From the NCBI RefSeq assembly GCF_001894765.1, contig NZ_BCWV01000003.1, positions 496,001-560,000 on the forward strand: a stretch of 64,000 nucleotides of DNA, given 5' to 3'. The number at the start of each line of letters is the position of its first letter. The stretch's first letter is position 1. Positions 1 through 6,973 of the stretch are shown here, piece by piece. A program made the translations under genes and the position numbers. The notes beneath the pieces are model-generated. The model ran no database searches and was not told the DNA's origin. It saw nothing but the letters and a program-made list of their open reading frames with translations. The stretch is from Rhodococcoides corynebacterioides NBRC 14404 (lineage in GTDB: Bacteria > Actinomycetota > Actinomycetes > Mycobacteriales > Mycobacteriaceae).

Positions 1-229
1 GCGCCTCGAGCCGGTTCCGGAGCGTCTCGACGCTCTCGGTCACGTCTTCCTGCAGGTCCGCGAGGCGGGCGCGGGCGGTGTCGACGCGGTCGCCCACGTC
101 TGCCTGCGTGCTCTCGGCGCGGTTGCGCACCTGGGCCACCACGTCGGCCACGGCCTGCACCACGGCGTCGCCGGCGCCGACGGCGGCGTACAGCGGGGTC
201 TTGACGGTGTCGAACTTGGGATCGGTCAT
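1..229 (-). CDS. hbhA: Heparin-binding haemagglutinin-like protein (HbhA), N-terminal part
   Basis: Read from 229 leftwards, the gene opens MTDPKFDTVKTPLYAAVGAG and continues as an alanine/arginine/glutamate-rich helix until the window edge cuts it after 76 residues. The opening resembles mycobacterial HbhA, a surface adhesin with a long coiled coil and a lysine-rich C-terminal tail; that tail lies outside the window. The start codon follows the stop of the upstream XRE regulator gene after one base, and AGGAG lies just before it, so the two are co-transcribed. The pairing XRE regulator then HbhA is the same as Rv0474-Rv0475 in M. tuberculosis, which is the main support for the name. Heparin binding itself is inferred from the family, not seen. 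Confidence 0.8.
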   Translation of the reverse strand, partial: MTDPKFDTVKTPLYAAVGAGDAVVQAVADVVAQVRNRAESTQADVGDRVDTARARLADLQEDVTESVETLRNRLEA

Positions 230-230
230 G

Positions 231-698
231 TCACTCTCCTGGGGTCGTTGTCGCTCGGTGTCGGGGCGTGTCGGGGGTCTCGTCCTCGGGGCCGGCGTCG
301 TTCTCGCGCCGGAACGAGTAGTAGATCTCCAACAGCACCTGCTTCTGCCGTTCGGTGATGGATTCGTCGCCGTGCACAGCGTCGACGACGGGGCTGTGCG
401 GCCGCTCCTCGAGCAGACCGGCTCGCACGTAGAGGACCTCCGAGGACACCCGAAGACCCTTCGCGATCGAGGCCAGTACCTCGGCGGACGGCTTGCGCAG
501 CCCACGTTCGATCTGACTCAGGTACGGGTTGCTGACACCGGCCGACTGGGCGAGCTGGCGCAGGGACACCTGCGCGGACTCCCGCTGCGACCGGATGAAG
601 CTTCCGATGTCCGACGTCGCGCTGCTGACGACTCTCGCCGCGAGATCGCCGGGAGACGACTGCGCGTCGCCACCGCTCTCGGTGTCGGTGTTCGCCAT
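231..698 (-). CDS. XRE-family transcriptional regulator (Rv0474-like)
   Basis: A 155-residue DNA-binding protein. Residues about 31-90 form a Cro/C1-type helix-turn-helix, with SLRQLAQSAGVSNPYLSQIE as the two helices, followed by an acidic C-terminal tail with no other domain. It is the first gene of an operon with the hbhA-like gene. In M. tuberculosis the equivalent gene sits in the same place. A strong 10-bp inverted repeat overlaps its predicted -35 element (see the operator entry), so autoregulation is likely but inferred. The ligand or signal is not visible. The ATG start is preceded by GGGGAGG at a suitable distance. Confidence 0.85.
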   Translation of the reverse strand: MANTDTESGGDAQSSPGDLAARVVSSATSDIGSFIRSQRESAQVSLRQLAQSAGVSNPYLSQIERGLRKPSAEVLASIAKGLRVSSEVLYVRAGLLEERPHSPVVDAVHGDESITERQKQVLLEIYYSFRRENDAGPEDETPDTPRHRATTTPGE

Positions 699-763
699 CG
701 CTGCACCTCCCCTGATCGGCCATGCCGTGCGGCCGTGTCACCCGGCCGCGTCGTACGAAACCC

Positions 764-808
764 ACGATAACGAGGGGTGCTAGCAAGAGCAAGCACTCTG
801 CTAGCACC
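764..808 (-). promoter_or_regulatory. Promoter and palindromic operator of the XRE-hbhA operon
   Basis: Two perfect 10-base arms, GGTGCTAGCA at 776-785 and TGCTAGCACC at 799-808, are separated by 13 bases, with inner AGAG/CTCT extending the symmetry. On the minus strand a -35-like TTGCTC (787-792) lies between the arms and, 17 bases on, a -10-like TATCGT (764-769). A dimeric regulator bound here would cover the -35. The natural candidate is the XRE protein encoded just downstream. The repeat is seen directly; the binding protein is inferred. Confidence 0.6.
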
Positions 809-850
809 GATGTCGTTACGCCGATCACACCGGTGCCGGCGCCCGGACGA

Positions 851-2107
851 TCAGTGCCCGAACAGCAGATCCGACGCCGTGTAGATGGCCAGTCCGGCGA
901 GCGACCCGACGACCGTGCCGTTGATACGGATGAACTGCAGATCCCGCCCGACCTGGAGTTCGATCTTCCGCGAGGCCTCGTCGGCGTCCCACCGCGCGAC
1001 CGTGTCGGTGATGACGGTGGTGATCTCGTCGGTGTAGTTCTCGACGATGTAGCGGACCCCGGCGAGCAACCACCCGTCGACCTTCTCCCGGAGGGCGGTG
1101 TCGTCCCGCAACCGGAGCCCGAACTTCTGCACGTTCTGCGCGATGGTCGCGCGCAACGTGCTGTTCGGATCGTCGACCGAGTCCACGATGAGCCGTTTGG
1201 CCACCTTCCACGACGCCGCCGCCAGCCCGGTGACCTCGTCGCGGCCCATGATCTCGGACTTCACGGCCTCCGCCTTGGCGATGGTCTCCGGATCGTGCTG
1301 CAGGTCGTTCGCGAAATCGACGAGGAACTTGTCCGCCGCGAGACGCAGCTCGTGCTGCGGGTTCGAGCGCACCTTCCACGTGAAGTCGACCAGCTCGCGG
1401 TGGATGCGCTCGCCGAGCAGGACGTCGACGAACTTCGGTGACCACGACGGTGAGTCCCGGCTGACGATCCGGTCGATCGTCGGCAGGCTGTTCTGCGCCC
1501 ACTCGTGCGCACGCTCGGCCAGCAGGTCGATGAGCGGCTTCTGCCGGTTCTCCTCGAGCAGCGAGGTCAGGACCCGACCGATCGGCGGGCCCCACTGCGG
1601 ATCGCCGAGTCGCTTGACGATGGTGTTGTCGATGACCTGCTGGATGTCCTCGTCGTCGAGCACGTCGAGGACACCGCGCAGCACGGTGGCCGTCTCCTCG
1701 GCGACGCGCTCGGCGTTCCTCTGCTCGGCCAGCCAGGTCCCGAGTCGGAGCGGCACCCGCGCGGCCTGCACCTTCTGCGACACCACGTCGACGGCGAGGA
1801 AGTTGGTGCCCACGAAGGAGCCGAGGCTCGCGCCCAGCTGGTCCTTCTTGCGCTTGATGATCGCCGTGTGCGGGATCGGCAGCGCGAGCGGATGCCGGAA
1901 CAGGGCGGTCACCGCGAACCAGTCCGCCAGGGCGCCCACCATGCCCGCCTCGGAGGCGGCGCGCACGTACCCCACCCAGTCGCCGGCGCCGCGACTCTCC
2001 TGCCAACGGCAGTAGAGGTAGACGATCGTGGCGAACACGAGGAAGCCCGTCGCGACGCCCTTCATCCTGCGGAGATCCCGCCGCTTGACGTCCTCGTCGA
2101 AGCTCAT
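851..2107 (-). CDS. DUF445 family membrane protein (Rv0473-like)
   Basis: A 418-residue protein starting MSFDEDVKRRDL. A hydrophobic segment at about 18-35 and a second region with VGALADWFAVTALFRHPL at about 57-74 are typical of the DUF445/YjiN family, as is the final hydrophobic stretch with GSLAGLAIYTASDLLFGH. The middle is a long helical region rich in charged residues, predicted to lie outside the membrane. The family has no established biochemical function. The reading frame stays open another 375 bases upstream, but that part overlaps the divergent TetR gene, so the ATG at 2107 is preferred. The placement between the TetR and XRE genes matches M. tuberculosis Rv0472c-Rv0474. Confidence 0.8.
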   Translation of the reverse strand: MSFDEDVKRRDLRRMKGVATGFLVFATIVYLYCRWQESRGAGDWVGYVRAASEAGMVGALADWFAVTALFRHPLALPIPHTAIIKRKKDQLGASLGSFVGTNFLAVDVVSQKVQAARVPLRLGTWLAEQRNAERVAEETATVLRGVLDVLDDEDIQQVIDNTIVKRLGDPQWGPPIGRVLTSLLEENRQKPLIDLLAERAHEWAQNSLPTIDRIVSRDSPSWSPKFVDVLLGERIHRELVDFTWKVRSNPQHELRLAADKFLVDFANDLQHDPETIAKAEAVKSEIMGRDEVTGLAAASWKVAKRLIVDSVDDPNSTLRATIAQNVQKFGLRLRDDTALREKVDGWLLAGVRYIVENYTDEITTVITDTVARWDADEASRKIELQVGRDLQFIRINGTVVGSLAGLAIYTASDLLFGH

Positions 2108-2246
2108 CAGTTGCACCGGCCCATTCTGCCCGTCGCCCCGGGCACTAAACTGGGCGGGCGCGCCCGACCAGGGCCGTGAGCGTCGAACACGTGCGCCGAT
2201 CCCGACCGGATCGGGAGTGCGACGGATCGGGACGGAGCAACCACGC

Positions 2247-2999
2247 GTGGCGAGCAGATCGGCAGCCGAGGCCGACGACGGGGACGGAAAGCCGGACGGC
2301 CGGAAGCGCCGGTGGCGTGAGCACAAGATCGCGCGCCGGGAAGAGTTGGTCGACGGCACCCTGGCCGCCATCCGCGCCCGCGGACGGTCCATCGGCATGG
2401 ACGAGATCGCGTCCGAGATCGGCATCTCCAAGACCGTGCTGTACCGGTACTTCACCGACAAGAACGATCTGACCAACGCCACGCTCGAGCGCTACGTGGA
2501 GACCACCCTCGCGCCGCGCATCTACGAGGCGATCGCGGTCGACGTCGACGAGTACAACCTGACCCGGCGCGTCGTCACCGCGTACGTCGAGACCGTCGCG
2601 GACGACCCCGAGGTCTATCTCTACGCGATGAGCACCAGCTCCGGGCCGAACCGAGACGTCGTGGCCGAGTCCGAGCGCATGATCGCGGAACTGCTCTCGA
2701 CCGTCCTCGGCGAGCGTCTGCGCCGCATGGACATGGACTCCGGCGGATCCCTGCCGTGGGCCTACGGCATCGTGGGCGGAGTCCAGCTGGCGACCCACTG
2801 GTGGATCTCGAACAGGTCGATGTCGGCGACCGATCTGATCGACTACCTGACCATGATGGTGTGGGGCGGTATCCACGGCGTCGCCGCCGCGGGCGGGTCA
2901 CCGGCGCGGTTCAACTCCGTCGAGCACCCTCTCGTGGACGGAACCGTCGAGGGAGAGGGAACCGCGACGGCGGACGACTCAGGTCAGCCTCGGTCGTAG
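2247..2999 (+). CDS. TetR-family transcriptional regulator (Rv0472c-like)
   Basis: A 250-residue regulator using a GTG start at 2247. A basic N-terminal tail (RKRRWREHKIARR, residues 18-30) precedes a classic TetR helix-turn-helix at about 51-70, DEIASEIGISKTVLYRYFTD. The remaining 180 residues form the ligand-binding and dimerisation domain, which gives no clue to the ligand. It is transcribed away from the DUF445 gene with 139 bp between them. Its position matches Rv0472c in the lpdC-hbhA block of M. tuberculosis. An in-frame extension upstream to 2028 exists but overlaps the DUF445 gene and lacks protein-like sequence. Confidence 0.85.
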   Translation: MASRSAAEADDGDGKPDGRKRRWREHKIARREELVDGTLAAIRARGRSIGMDEIASEIGISKTVLYRYFTDKNDLTNATLERYVETTLAPRIYEAIAVDVDEYNLTRRVVTAYVETVADDPEVYLYAMSTSSGPNRDVVAESERMIAELLSTVLGERLRRMDMDSGGSLPWAYGIVGGVQLATHWWISNRSMSATDLIDYLTMMVWGGIHGVAAAGGSPARFNSVEHPLVDGTVEGEGTATADDSGQPRS

Positions 3000-3184
3000 T
3001 CGTCGTCGTCGAGCGGGACGTCGAGATTCTGCTCGACGAAGTCCGCGTCCGACACCTCGAGACGGGGCAGCGTCGCGGGCAGCTCGCCGGCGTCGGGTGT
3101 GAGGTCGCGCTGCTGGTCGAGGGCGTCCTCGATCGGCAGTTCGGTGCTCGGCAGTGCGGTGGTGCTGTCGGTCGGCTGGGTCAC
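2984..3184 (-). CDS. Small acidic protein, 66 residues
   Basis: Unrecognised. The frame from a GTG at 3184 gives MTQPTDSTTALPSTELPIED and ends LDVPLDDDDYDRG, with a strongly acidic, probably unstructured composition and no membrane segment. GAGGAG sits 8-9 bases before the GTG, which supports that start over longer in-frame options. Its 3' end overlaps the end of the convergent TetR gene by 16 bases. Upstream lies a set of 10-bp-phased degenerate repeats and then another tiny gene on the same strand. No function can be offered. Confidence 0.55.
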   Translation of the reverse strand: MTQPTDSTTALPSTELPIEDALDQQRDLTPDAGELPATLPRLEVSDADFVEQNLDVPLDDDDYDRG

Positions 3185-3205
3185 GGTGTCGCTCCTCTCG
3201 CTCGT

Positions 3206-3250
3206 CCGGTCGATCCGGGTCGATCCACGTCGGTCCGCGTCGATTCGGTC
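3206..3250. repeat. Four degenerate 10-bp direct repeats
   Basis: The units CGATCCGGGT, CGATCCACGT, CGGTCCGCGT and CGATTCGGTC follow one another with an exact 10-base period just upstream of the 66-residue gene. Ten-base spacing would place the same core (CGATCC) on one face of the helix. It may be a phased protein-binding site or simply low-complexity sequence. Confidence 0.4.
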
Positions 3251-3489
3251 TAGCCGGTCCTGTCGATCGGCACGGTCACGGCGATGATCCCGGCCGTACC
3301 GATCATGAGCACTCCGACGAGTGCGCCGAGCGCCACGGAGCTCAGCGCGGCGGCGACGAACACCGCCATGCCCACGCAGAACGCGAGAAGCACGACGGCA
3401 CCGGCACCGGCGGATTCGAAGAGGCACGCGGCCTCTGCCGTGTCCGCCGCTCGGGCCGCCGATTCTACCGGCGGAGGCACTGTTGTCAC
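3250..3489 (-). CDS. Small two-helix membrane protein, 79 residues
   Basis: The frame from the GTG at 3489 encodes a short soluble N terminus (residues 1-27) followed by two hydrophobic segments, AVVLLAFCVGMAVFVAAAL and ALGALVGVLMIGTAGIIAV, joined by a very short turn, and ends with PIDRTG. GAGGA lies 7 bases before the start. This is the layout of small actinobacterial inner-membrane proteins, but I do not recognise the family. It lies 65 bp upstream of the 66-residue acidic gene on the same strand and may be co-transcribed with it. Confidence 0.55.
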   Translation of the reverse strand: MTTVPPPVESAARAADTAEAACLFESAGAGAVVLLAFCVGMAVFVAAALSSVALGALVGVLMIGTAGIIAVTVPIDRTG

Positions 3490-3631
3490 CGGGGGTCCTC
3501 GTTCACGGGGGATCCTCACTCGTGTTGCGGTCGACGTTCGCTCTCCCGATACCCGACGGAGCGGAGCCTCAATCTCGGCAGTCCGACGGGTGGTGGGAGT
3601 CACCCCGGCGCGGCACGGCCGTGGGCGGCCT

Positions 3632-3657
3632 CGTTTCCGGTCCCCCGCGCCCGGGTA
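3632..3657 (+). promoter_or_regulatory. SigF-type promoter before the PfpI-like gene
   Basis: CGTTT at 3632-3636 and GGGTA at 3653-3657 are separated by exactly 16 bases, close to the mycobacterial SigF consensus (GG-A/T-A/T-T, N16-17, GGGTA). Transcription would begin about 3664, only a few bases before the ATG at 3669. A SigF gene is present in the window at 9281. Motif match only. Confidence 0.55.
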
Positions 3658-3668
3658 GCTCTGCTGCC

Positions 3669-4250
3669 ATGACCGAATCGACCGCATCCCCCTCGCTCAC
3701 CGGCCGCACCGTGGCCTTCCTGGCCACCGACGGCGTGGAGCAGGCCGAGCTCACCGATCCGCGGACGGCGCTCGAGGAGGCCGGCGCCACCACCGTGCTG
3801 ATCTCCCTGACGCACGGCGAGATCCAGGCCTACGAGTCCGACGTGAACCCCGCGGACACCTTCGCGGTGGACGCGGTGGTCGCGGACGCGTCGATCGACG
3901 ACTACGACGCGTTGGTGCTGCCCGGCGGCACCACCAACCCGGACGCTCTGCGCACCGACGCCGATGCCGTCGCGTTCGTCCGGGACTTCGTCGGCAGCGG
4001 ACGCCCGGTCGGCGTCATCTGCCACGGGCCGTGGACGTTGGTCGAGGCCGATGTCGTGCGCGGGCGCACCCTGACGTCCTACCCGAGCGTGCGCACCGAC
4101 ATCCGCAACGCCGGCGGCACCGTCGTCGACGAGGAGGTCGTGGTGGACGGCAACCTGATCTCGAGCCGGAACCCCGACGACCTGCCGGCGTTCGGCAAGG
4201 CCCTGGTGACCGCGGTGGCCGAGGCGGATACCCGACCGACGAGCGCATAG
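3669..4250 (+). CDS. DJ-1/PfpI family (type 1 glutamine amidotransferase-like) stress protein
   Basis: A 193-residue DJ-1/PfpI-superfamily protein. The nucleophile elbow VGVICHGPW places the reactive cysteine at C118 with H119 after it, and LVLPGGTTNPDALR (about 82-95) is the typical preceding loop. The family includes cytosolic stress proteins such as B. subtilis YfkM/GSP18; claimed activities range from protease to deglycase and are disputed, so none is assigned. The ATG at 3669 is chosen because the family alignment begins there and a SigF-like promoter ends about 10 bases upstream. It is monocistronic, converging on the PPOX-fold gene. Confidence 0.85.
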   Translation: MTESTASPSLTGRTVAFLATDGVEQAELTDPRTALEEAGATTVLISLTHGEIQAYESDVNPADTFAVDAVVADASIDDYDALVLPGGTTNPDALRTDADAVAFVRDFVGSGRPVGVICHGPWTLVEADVVRGRTLTSYPSVRTDIRNAGGTVVDEEVVVDGNLISSRNPDDLPAFGKALVTAVAEADTRPTSA

Positions 4251-4269
4251 GTCAGGACCGCCGCGTGGG

Positions 4270-4737
4270 TCAGGACTGGTCGGTGGGGGCCGGGAAACCC
4301 CCGGTCGCCACCGGGCCCCAGGTGTCGATGGAAATCCGCAGGATCGACTTGCCCTGCGTGCGCATGGCCTCGCGGTACTCGTCCCAGTCGGGATGCTCCC
4401 CGGCGATCGAGCGGTAGTAGTCGACCAGCGGCTCCACCGAGTCCGGCAGGTCGAGCACCTCGGCGGTACCGTCGATCTGCACGTACGGCCCGTCCCAGTC
4501 GTCGGAATGGACGCACAGCGTCACCGACGACGAGTGGCGGATGTTCACCGTCTTCGCTCGCTGCGGGTAGGTGGAGATCACGATCCGCCCGGCGTCGTCG
4601 AGACCGCACGTCACCGGGGAGATCTGCAGACCACCGGACCGGCGATGGGTCACCAGCGTCGCCCGATGCCGCTCGGCGACGAAACGATGCAGAGTCTCGA
4701 GGTCGACCCGCTCGGCGGTCGCGTACTTCCGTGCCAT
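4270..4737 (-). CDS. PPOX-class flavin/F420-dependent oxidoreductase
   Basis: A 155-residue split-barrel protein of the pyridoxamine-5'-phosphate oxidase-like family. It carries the usual opening (LETLHRFVAERHRATLVTHR), the strand LQISPVTCGLDDAGRIVIST and a substrate-side segment DGPYVQIDGTAEVLDLPD. In actinobacteria such small proteins bind F420 or FMN or degrade haem-like substrates; which applies here cannot be told from sequence. The ATG at 4737 is the natural start. It lies 10 bp downstream of nothing obvious: the next upstream gene is the GGDEF/EAL gene, whose 3' end is at 4748, so read-through from it is possible. Confidence 0.8.
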   Translation of the reverse strand: MARKYATAERVDLETLHRFVAERHRATLVTHRRSGGLQISPVTCGLDDAGRIVISTYPQRAKTVNIRHSSSVTLCVHSDDWDGPYVQIDGTAEVLDLPDSVEPLVDYYRSIAGEHPDWDEYREAMRTQGKSILRISIDTWGPVATGGFPAPTDQS

Positions 4738-4747
4738 GACGTCGAGC

Positions 4748-6973
4748 TTAGGGGGACGGGCCGGGGGCGGCGAGCACCCCGCCCGCACGCACGAGCGCGG
4801 CGACCGAGTCGGCGTCGGTCGGTCGACCCAGCAGGTAGCCCTGGGCGAGCCGGCACCCGCACCGCCGCAACGTCGCCAACTGCTCCGGCGTCTCGACACC
4901 CTCACCGATCACGTCCAGGCCGAACGCCTCCGCCACGGACACCATCGCCCCGACGACGGCCTCGGACCGGGCCACGGACAGTTCCGCGACGAAGGATCGG
5001 TCGATCTTCAGGCCGTCGAGAAGCGGGAATCGGGTCACCGAACCGAGCGACGAATGCCCGACACCGAAGTCGTCCAACAGGATTCGGATTCCGCGCTCGT
5101 GCAGTCCGCGCAGCGCCGACCGGACGGTGTCGCTGTCCTCGAGCCACACCGACTCGGTGATCTCGATGCCGAACGTGGACGGGTCGAGTCCGGAGTCGGC
5201 CAGCGCATCGTCCACCGTGGCGAGGAACCCCGGCGTCCGCAGTTGGAGTGGACTGACGTTCACCCGCAGGTGCACGGTGGGCGCCGTCGATCCGACCGAC
5301 CCGTCCCCAGTTCCGGTTCCGGTTCCGGTTCCGGTTCCGTCGAGCAGCCGATGCCACGCCACGGCGTCCCGGCACGCGCGCCGCAGCACCCGTTCCCCGA
5401 GCGCCGCGATCAGCCCGGCCTGTTCGGCCGCCGGGACGAACTCGTCGGGACCGAGCGGTCCGAGAGTCGGCGAGGTCCACCGCGCCAACGCCTCGACCCC
5501 CACCAGGACGCCGATGTCGATGTCGAACACCGGCTGGTAGACGACGGTCAGGTCGTCGGCGTCGATCGCGGCACGCAGGTCGGTCGCGACGGCCCATCGT
5601 CGTCGCAGGGCACCGCCGGCCGCGGCGTCGAAGACCTCGACGTGGCCGGGTCCGCGACGCTTCGCGGCAGCCACGGCGATGTCCGCCTCGCGCACCAGGT
5701 CGGCCGCGGTTCGGTTGCCGTGGCCCACGGCGACGCCGGCGCAGGCGGTGACGACGGTGCCGCGGCCCTCCACCGAGAACGGTTCGGCCAGTGCGGCGAG
5801 GACCGACGTCGCCAGGTCGGTCGCCTCGAACGTGCTGGTGAGGCCGGGGCAGATCACGGCGAACTGGTCCGCTCCCAGTCGGGCCACCGCGTCGCCGCGT
5901 CGGGCGGCGCCGCTGATCACCGGCGCCACGGCGGCCAGCAGGGCGTCGCCCGCCGCGAATCCGAAGGTCTCGTTCACACTGCGGAACCCGTCGAGGTCGA
6001 TCAGCACCACCGCCGTCAGCCGACCGTCGTCCCGTCCGGCAGCGAGGGCGTCGTCGAGGCGCCGATAGCCCGACGTCCGATTGTCGAGCGAGGTCACCGG
6101 GTCGACCCGGCTCCGATGGCGCAGTCGGTGTTCGAGGTCCGTGCGATGCACGGCCGCCCCGAGAACATCGGCCAGGATGATCAGCACCGTCAGGGCGTCC
6201 GGCGTCACCACTCCCGCCGATTCGCGGTAGACGGCGAGGACGCCCCAGTTCTCCGGTGACCCCGGCACCGGCACGGCCGCCGCGCTCCGCAACCCGTACC
6301 GACGCATCTCGGACGCGTCGAATCTCGTCTCGCGGGCCGTGTCGACGCACACGACGGGTGTGCCCTCGCGCATCACGTACCCGGCGATCCCGCTCGCGCG
6401 GACCTGCATCCCCTCGAGTTCCCGGGTCGTGCGGCCCGTCGCTCCCAGCACGGCCATGCTCTCGCCGTCCGGCACCGGCCGCAGTATGAGTACGTGCTCG
6501 GCATCGAACAGCGGCGGTACCGTCTCGAGAATCGCGTTGGCCAGGTGGTCCGCACTCCCGGTGACGGAGATGCGGTGCAGGGCGGACACCACCCGCTGCT
6601 CCTGCGCGCGTCGCTGCACGTCCCCGGACACGTCACGCAGGTCGACGTCCGCCGGCGGGTCGAGCGCGGCCGGTGTGCGGCTGACGACCACCATCGCGAT
6701 GTCGGACCCCGTCCCGGCATCGACCATCCAGGCCGACGCGACGAGCTCGCCGGGAACCTCCGCGGGATCGGTGACGGCGCCCGACCAGAATCCGCTGCGA
6801 CGGGCCGCATCGACGATGCCGGCCAGCACGGGGGAGATCGCCTCCGCGCCCGATGCGAGCGAATCCCGCGCCGAGAGGTTCGCGTACCGGAGAACACCGG
6901 ACTCCACGATCATCACACCGTTCGCGGCGGTGTCGGCGACCGCGGCCACGGCGGCGACGAACGGGTGGGTCAC
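4748..6973 (-). CDS. PAS/GAF-GGDEF-EAL cyclic-di-GMP signalling protein
   Basis: A 741-residue cytosolic protein. Residues about 1-110 look PAS-like, 125-280 are a GAF domain, 288-455 a GGDEF domain and 465-735 an EAL domain. The GGDEF active-site motif is altered: residues 367-371 read GADQF. The EAL domain keeps its hallmarks: EALAR at 494, NVSPLQL at about 572, EITES, DDFGVGHSSL, KIDRSFV and EGVET. The best reading is a c-di-GMP phosphodiesterase with a degenerate or regulatory cyclase domain. A Gly-Thr repeat (about 546-556) from a hexanucleotide array interrupts the EAL domain. The GTG start overlaps the stop of the PHP gene by four bases (GTGA). Confidence 0.9.
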   Translation of the reverse strand: MTHPFVAAVAAVADTAANGVMIVESGVLRYANLSARDSLASGAEAISPVLAGIVDAARRSGFWSGAVTDPAEVPGELVASAWMVDAGTGSDIAMVVVSRTPAALDPPADVDLRDVSGDVQRRAQEQRVVSALHRISVTGSADHLANAILETVPPLFDAEHVLILRPVPDGESMAVLGATGRTTRELEGMQVRASGIAGYVMREGTPVVCVDTARETRFDASEMRRYGLRSAAAVPVPGSPENWGVLAVYRESAGVVTPDALTVLIILADVLGAAVHRTDLEHRLRHRSRVDPVTSLDNRTSGYRRLDDALAAGRDDGRLTAVVLIDLDGFRSVNETFGFAAGDALLAAVAPVISGAARRGDAVARLGADQFAVICPGLTSTFEATDLATSVLAALAEPFSVEGRGTVVTACAGVAVGHGNRTAADLVREADIAVAAAKRRGPGHVEVFDAAAGGALRRRWAVATDLRAAIDADDLTVVYQPVFDIDIGVLVGVEALARWTSPTLGPLGPDEFVPAAEQAGLIAALGERVLRRACRDAVAWHRLLDGTGTGTGTGTGDGSVGSTAPTVHLRVNVSPLQLRTPGFLATVDDALADSGLDPSTFGIEITESVWLEDSDTVRSALRGLHERGIRILLDDFGVGHSSLGSVTRFPLLDGLKIDRSFVAELSVARSEAVVGAMVSVAEAFGLDVIGEGVETPEQLATLRRCGCRLAQGYLLGRPTDADSVAALVRAGGVLAAPGPSP
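5311..5339. repeat. TTCCGG hexanucleotide array (about 4.8 copies)
   Basis: Nearly five copies of TTCCGG in a row lie inside the EAL-coding part of the preceding entry and encode a run of Gly-Thr pairs. Because the unit is two codons long, copy-number change would lengthen or shorten a surface loop without shifting the frame. Confidence 0.9.

Noticed and set aside
78..1441. Rightward open frames across the hbhA, XRE and DUF445 region
   Set aside because: They are antisense to recognisable genes and translate to Arg/Pro/Val-rich sequence without motifs.
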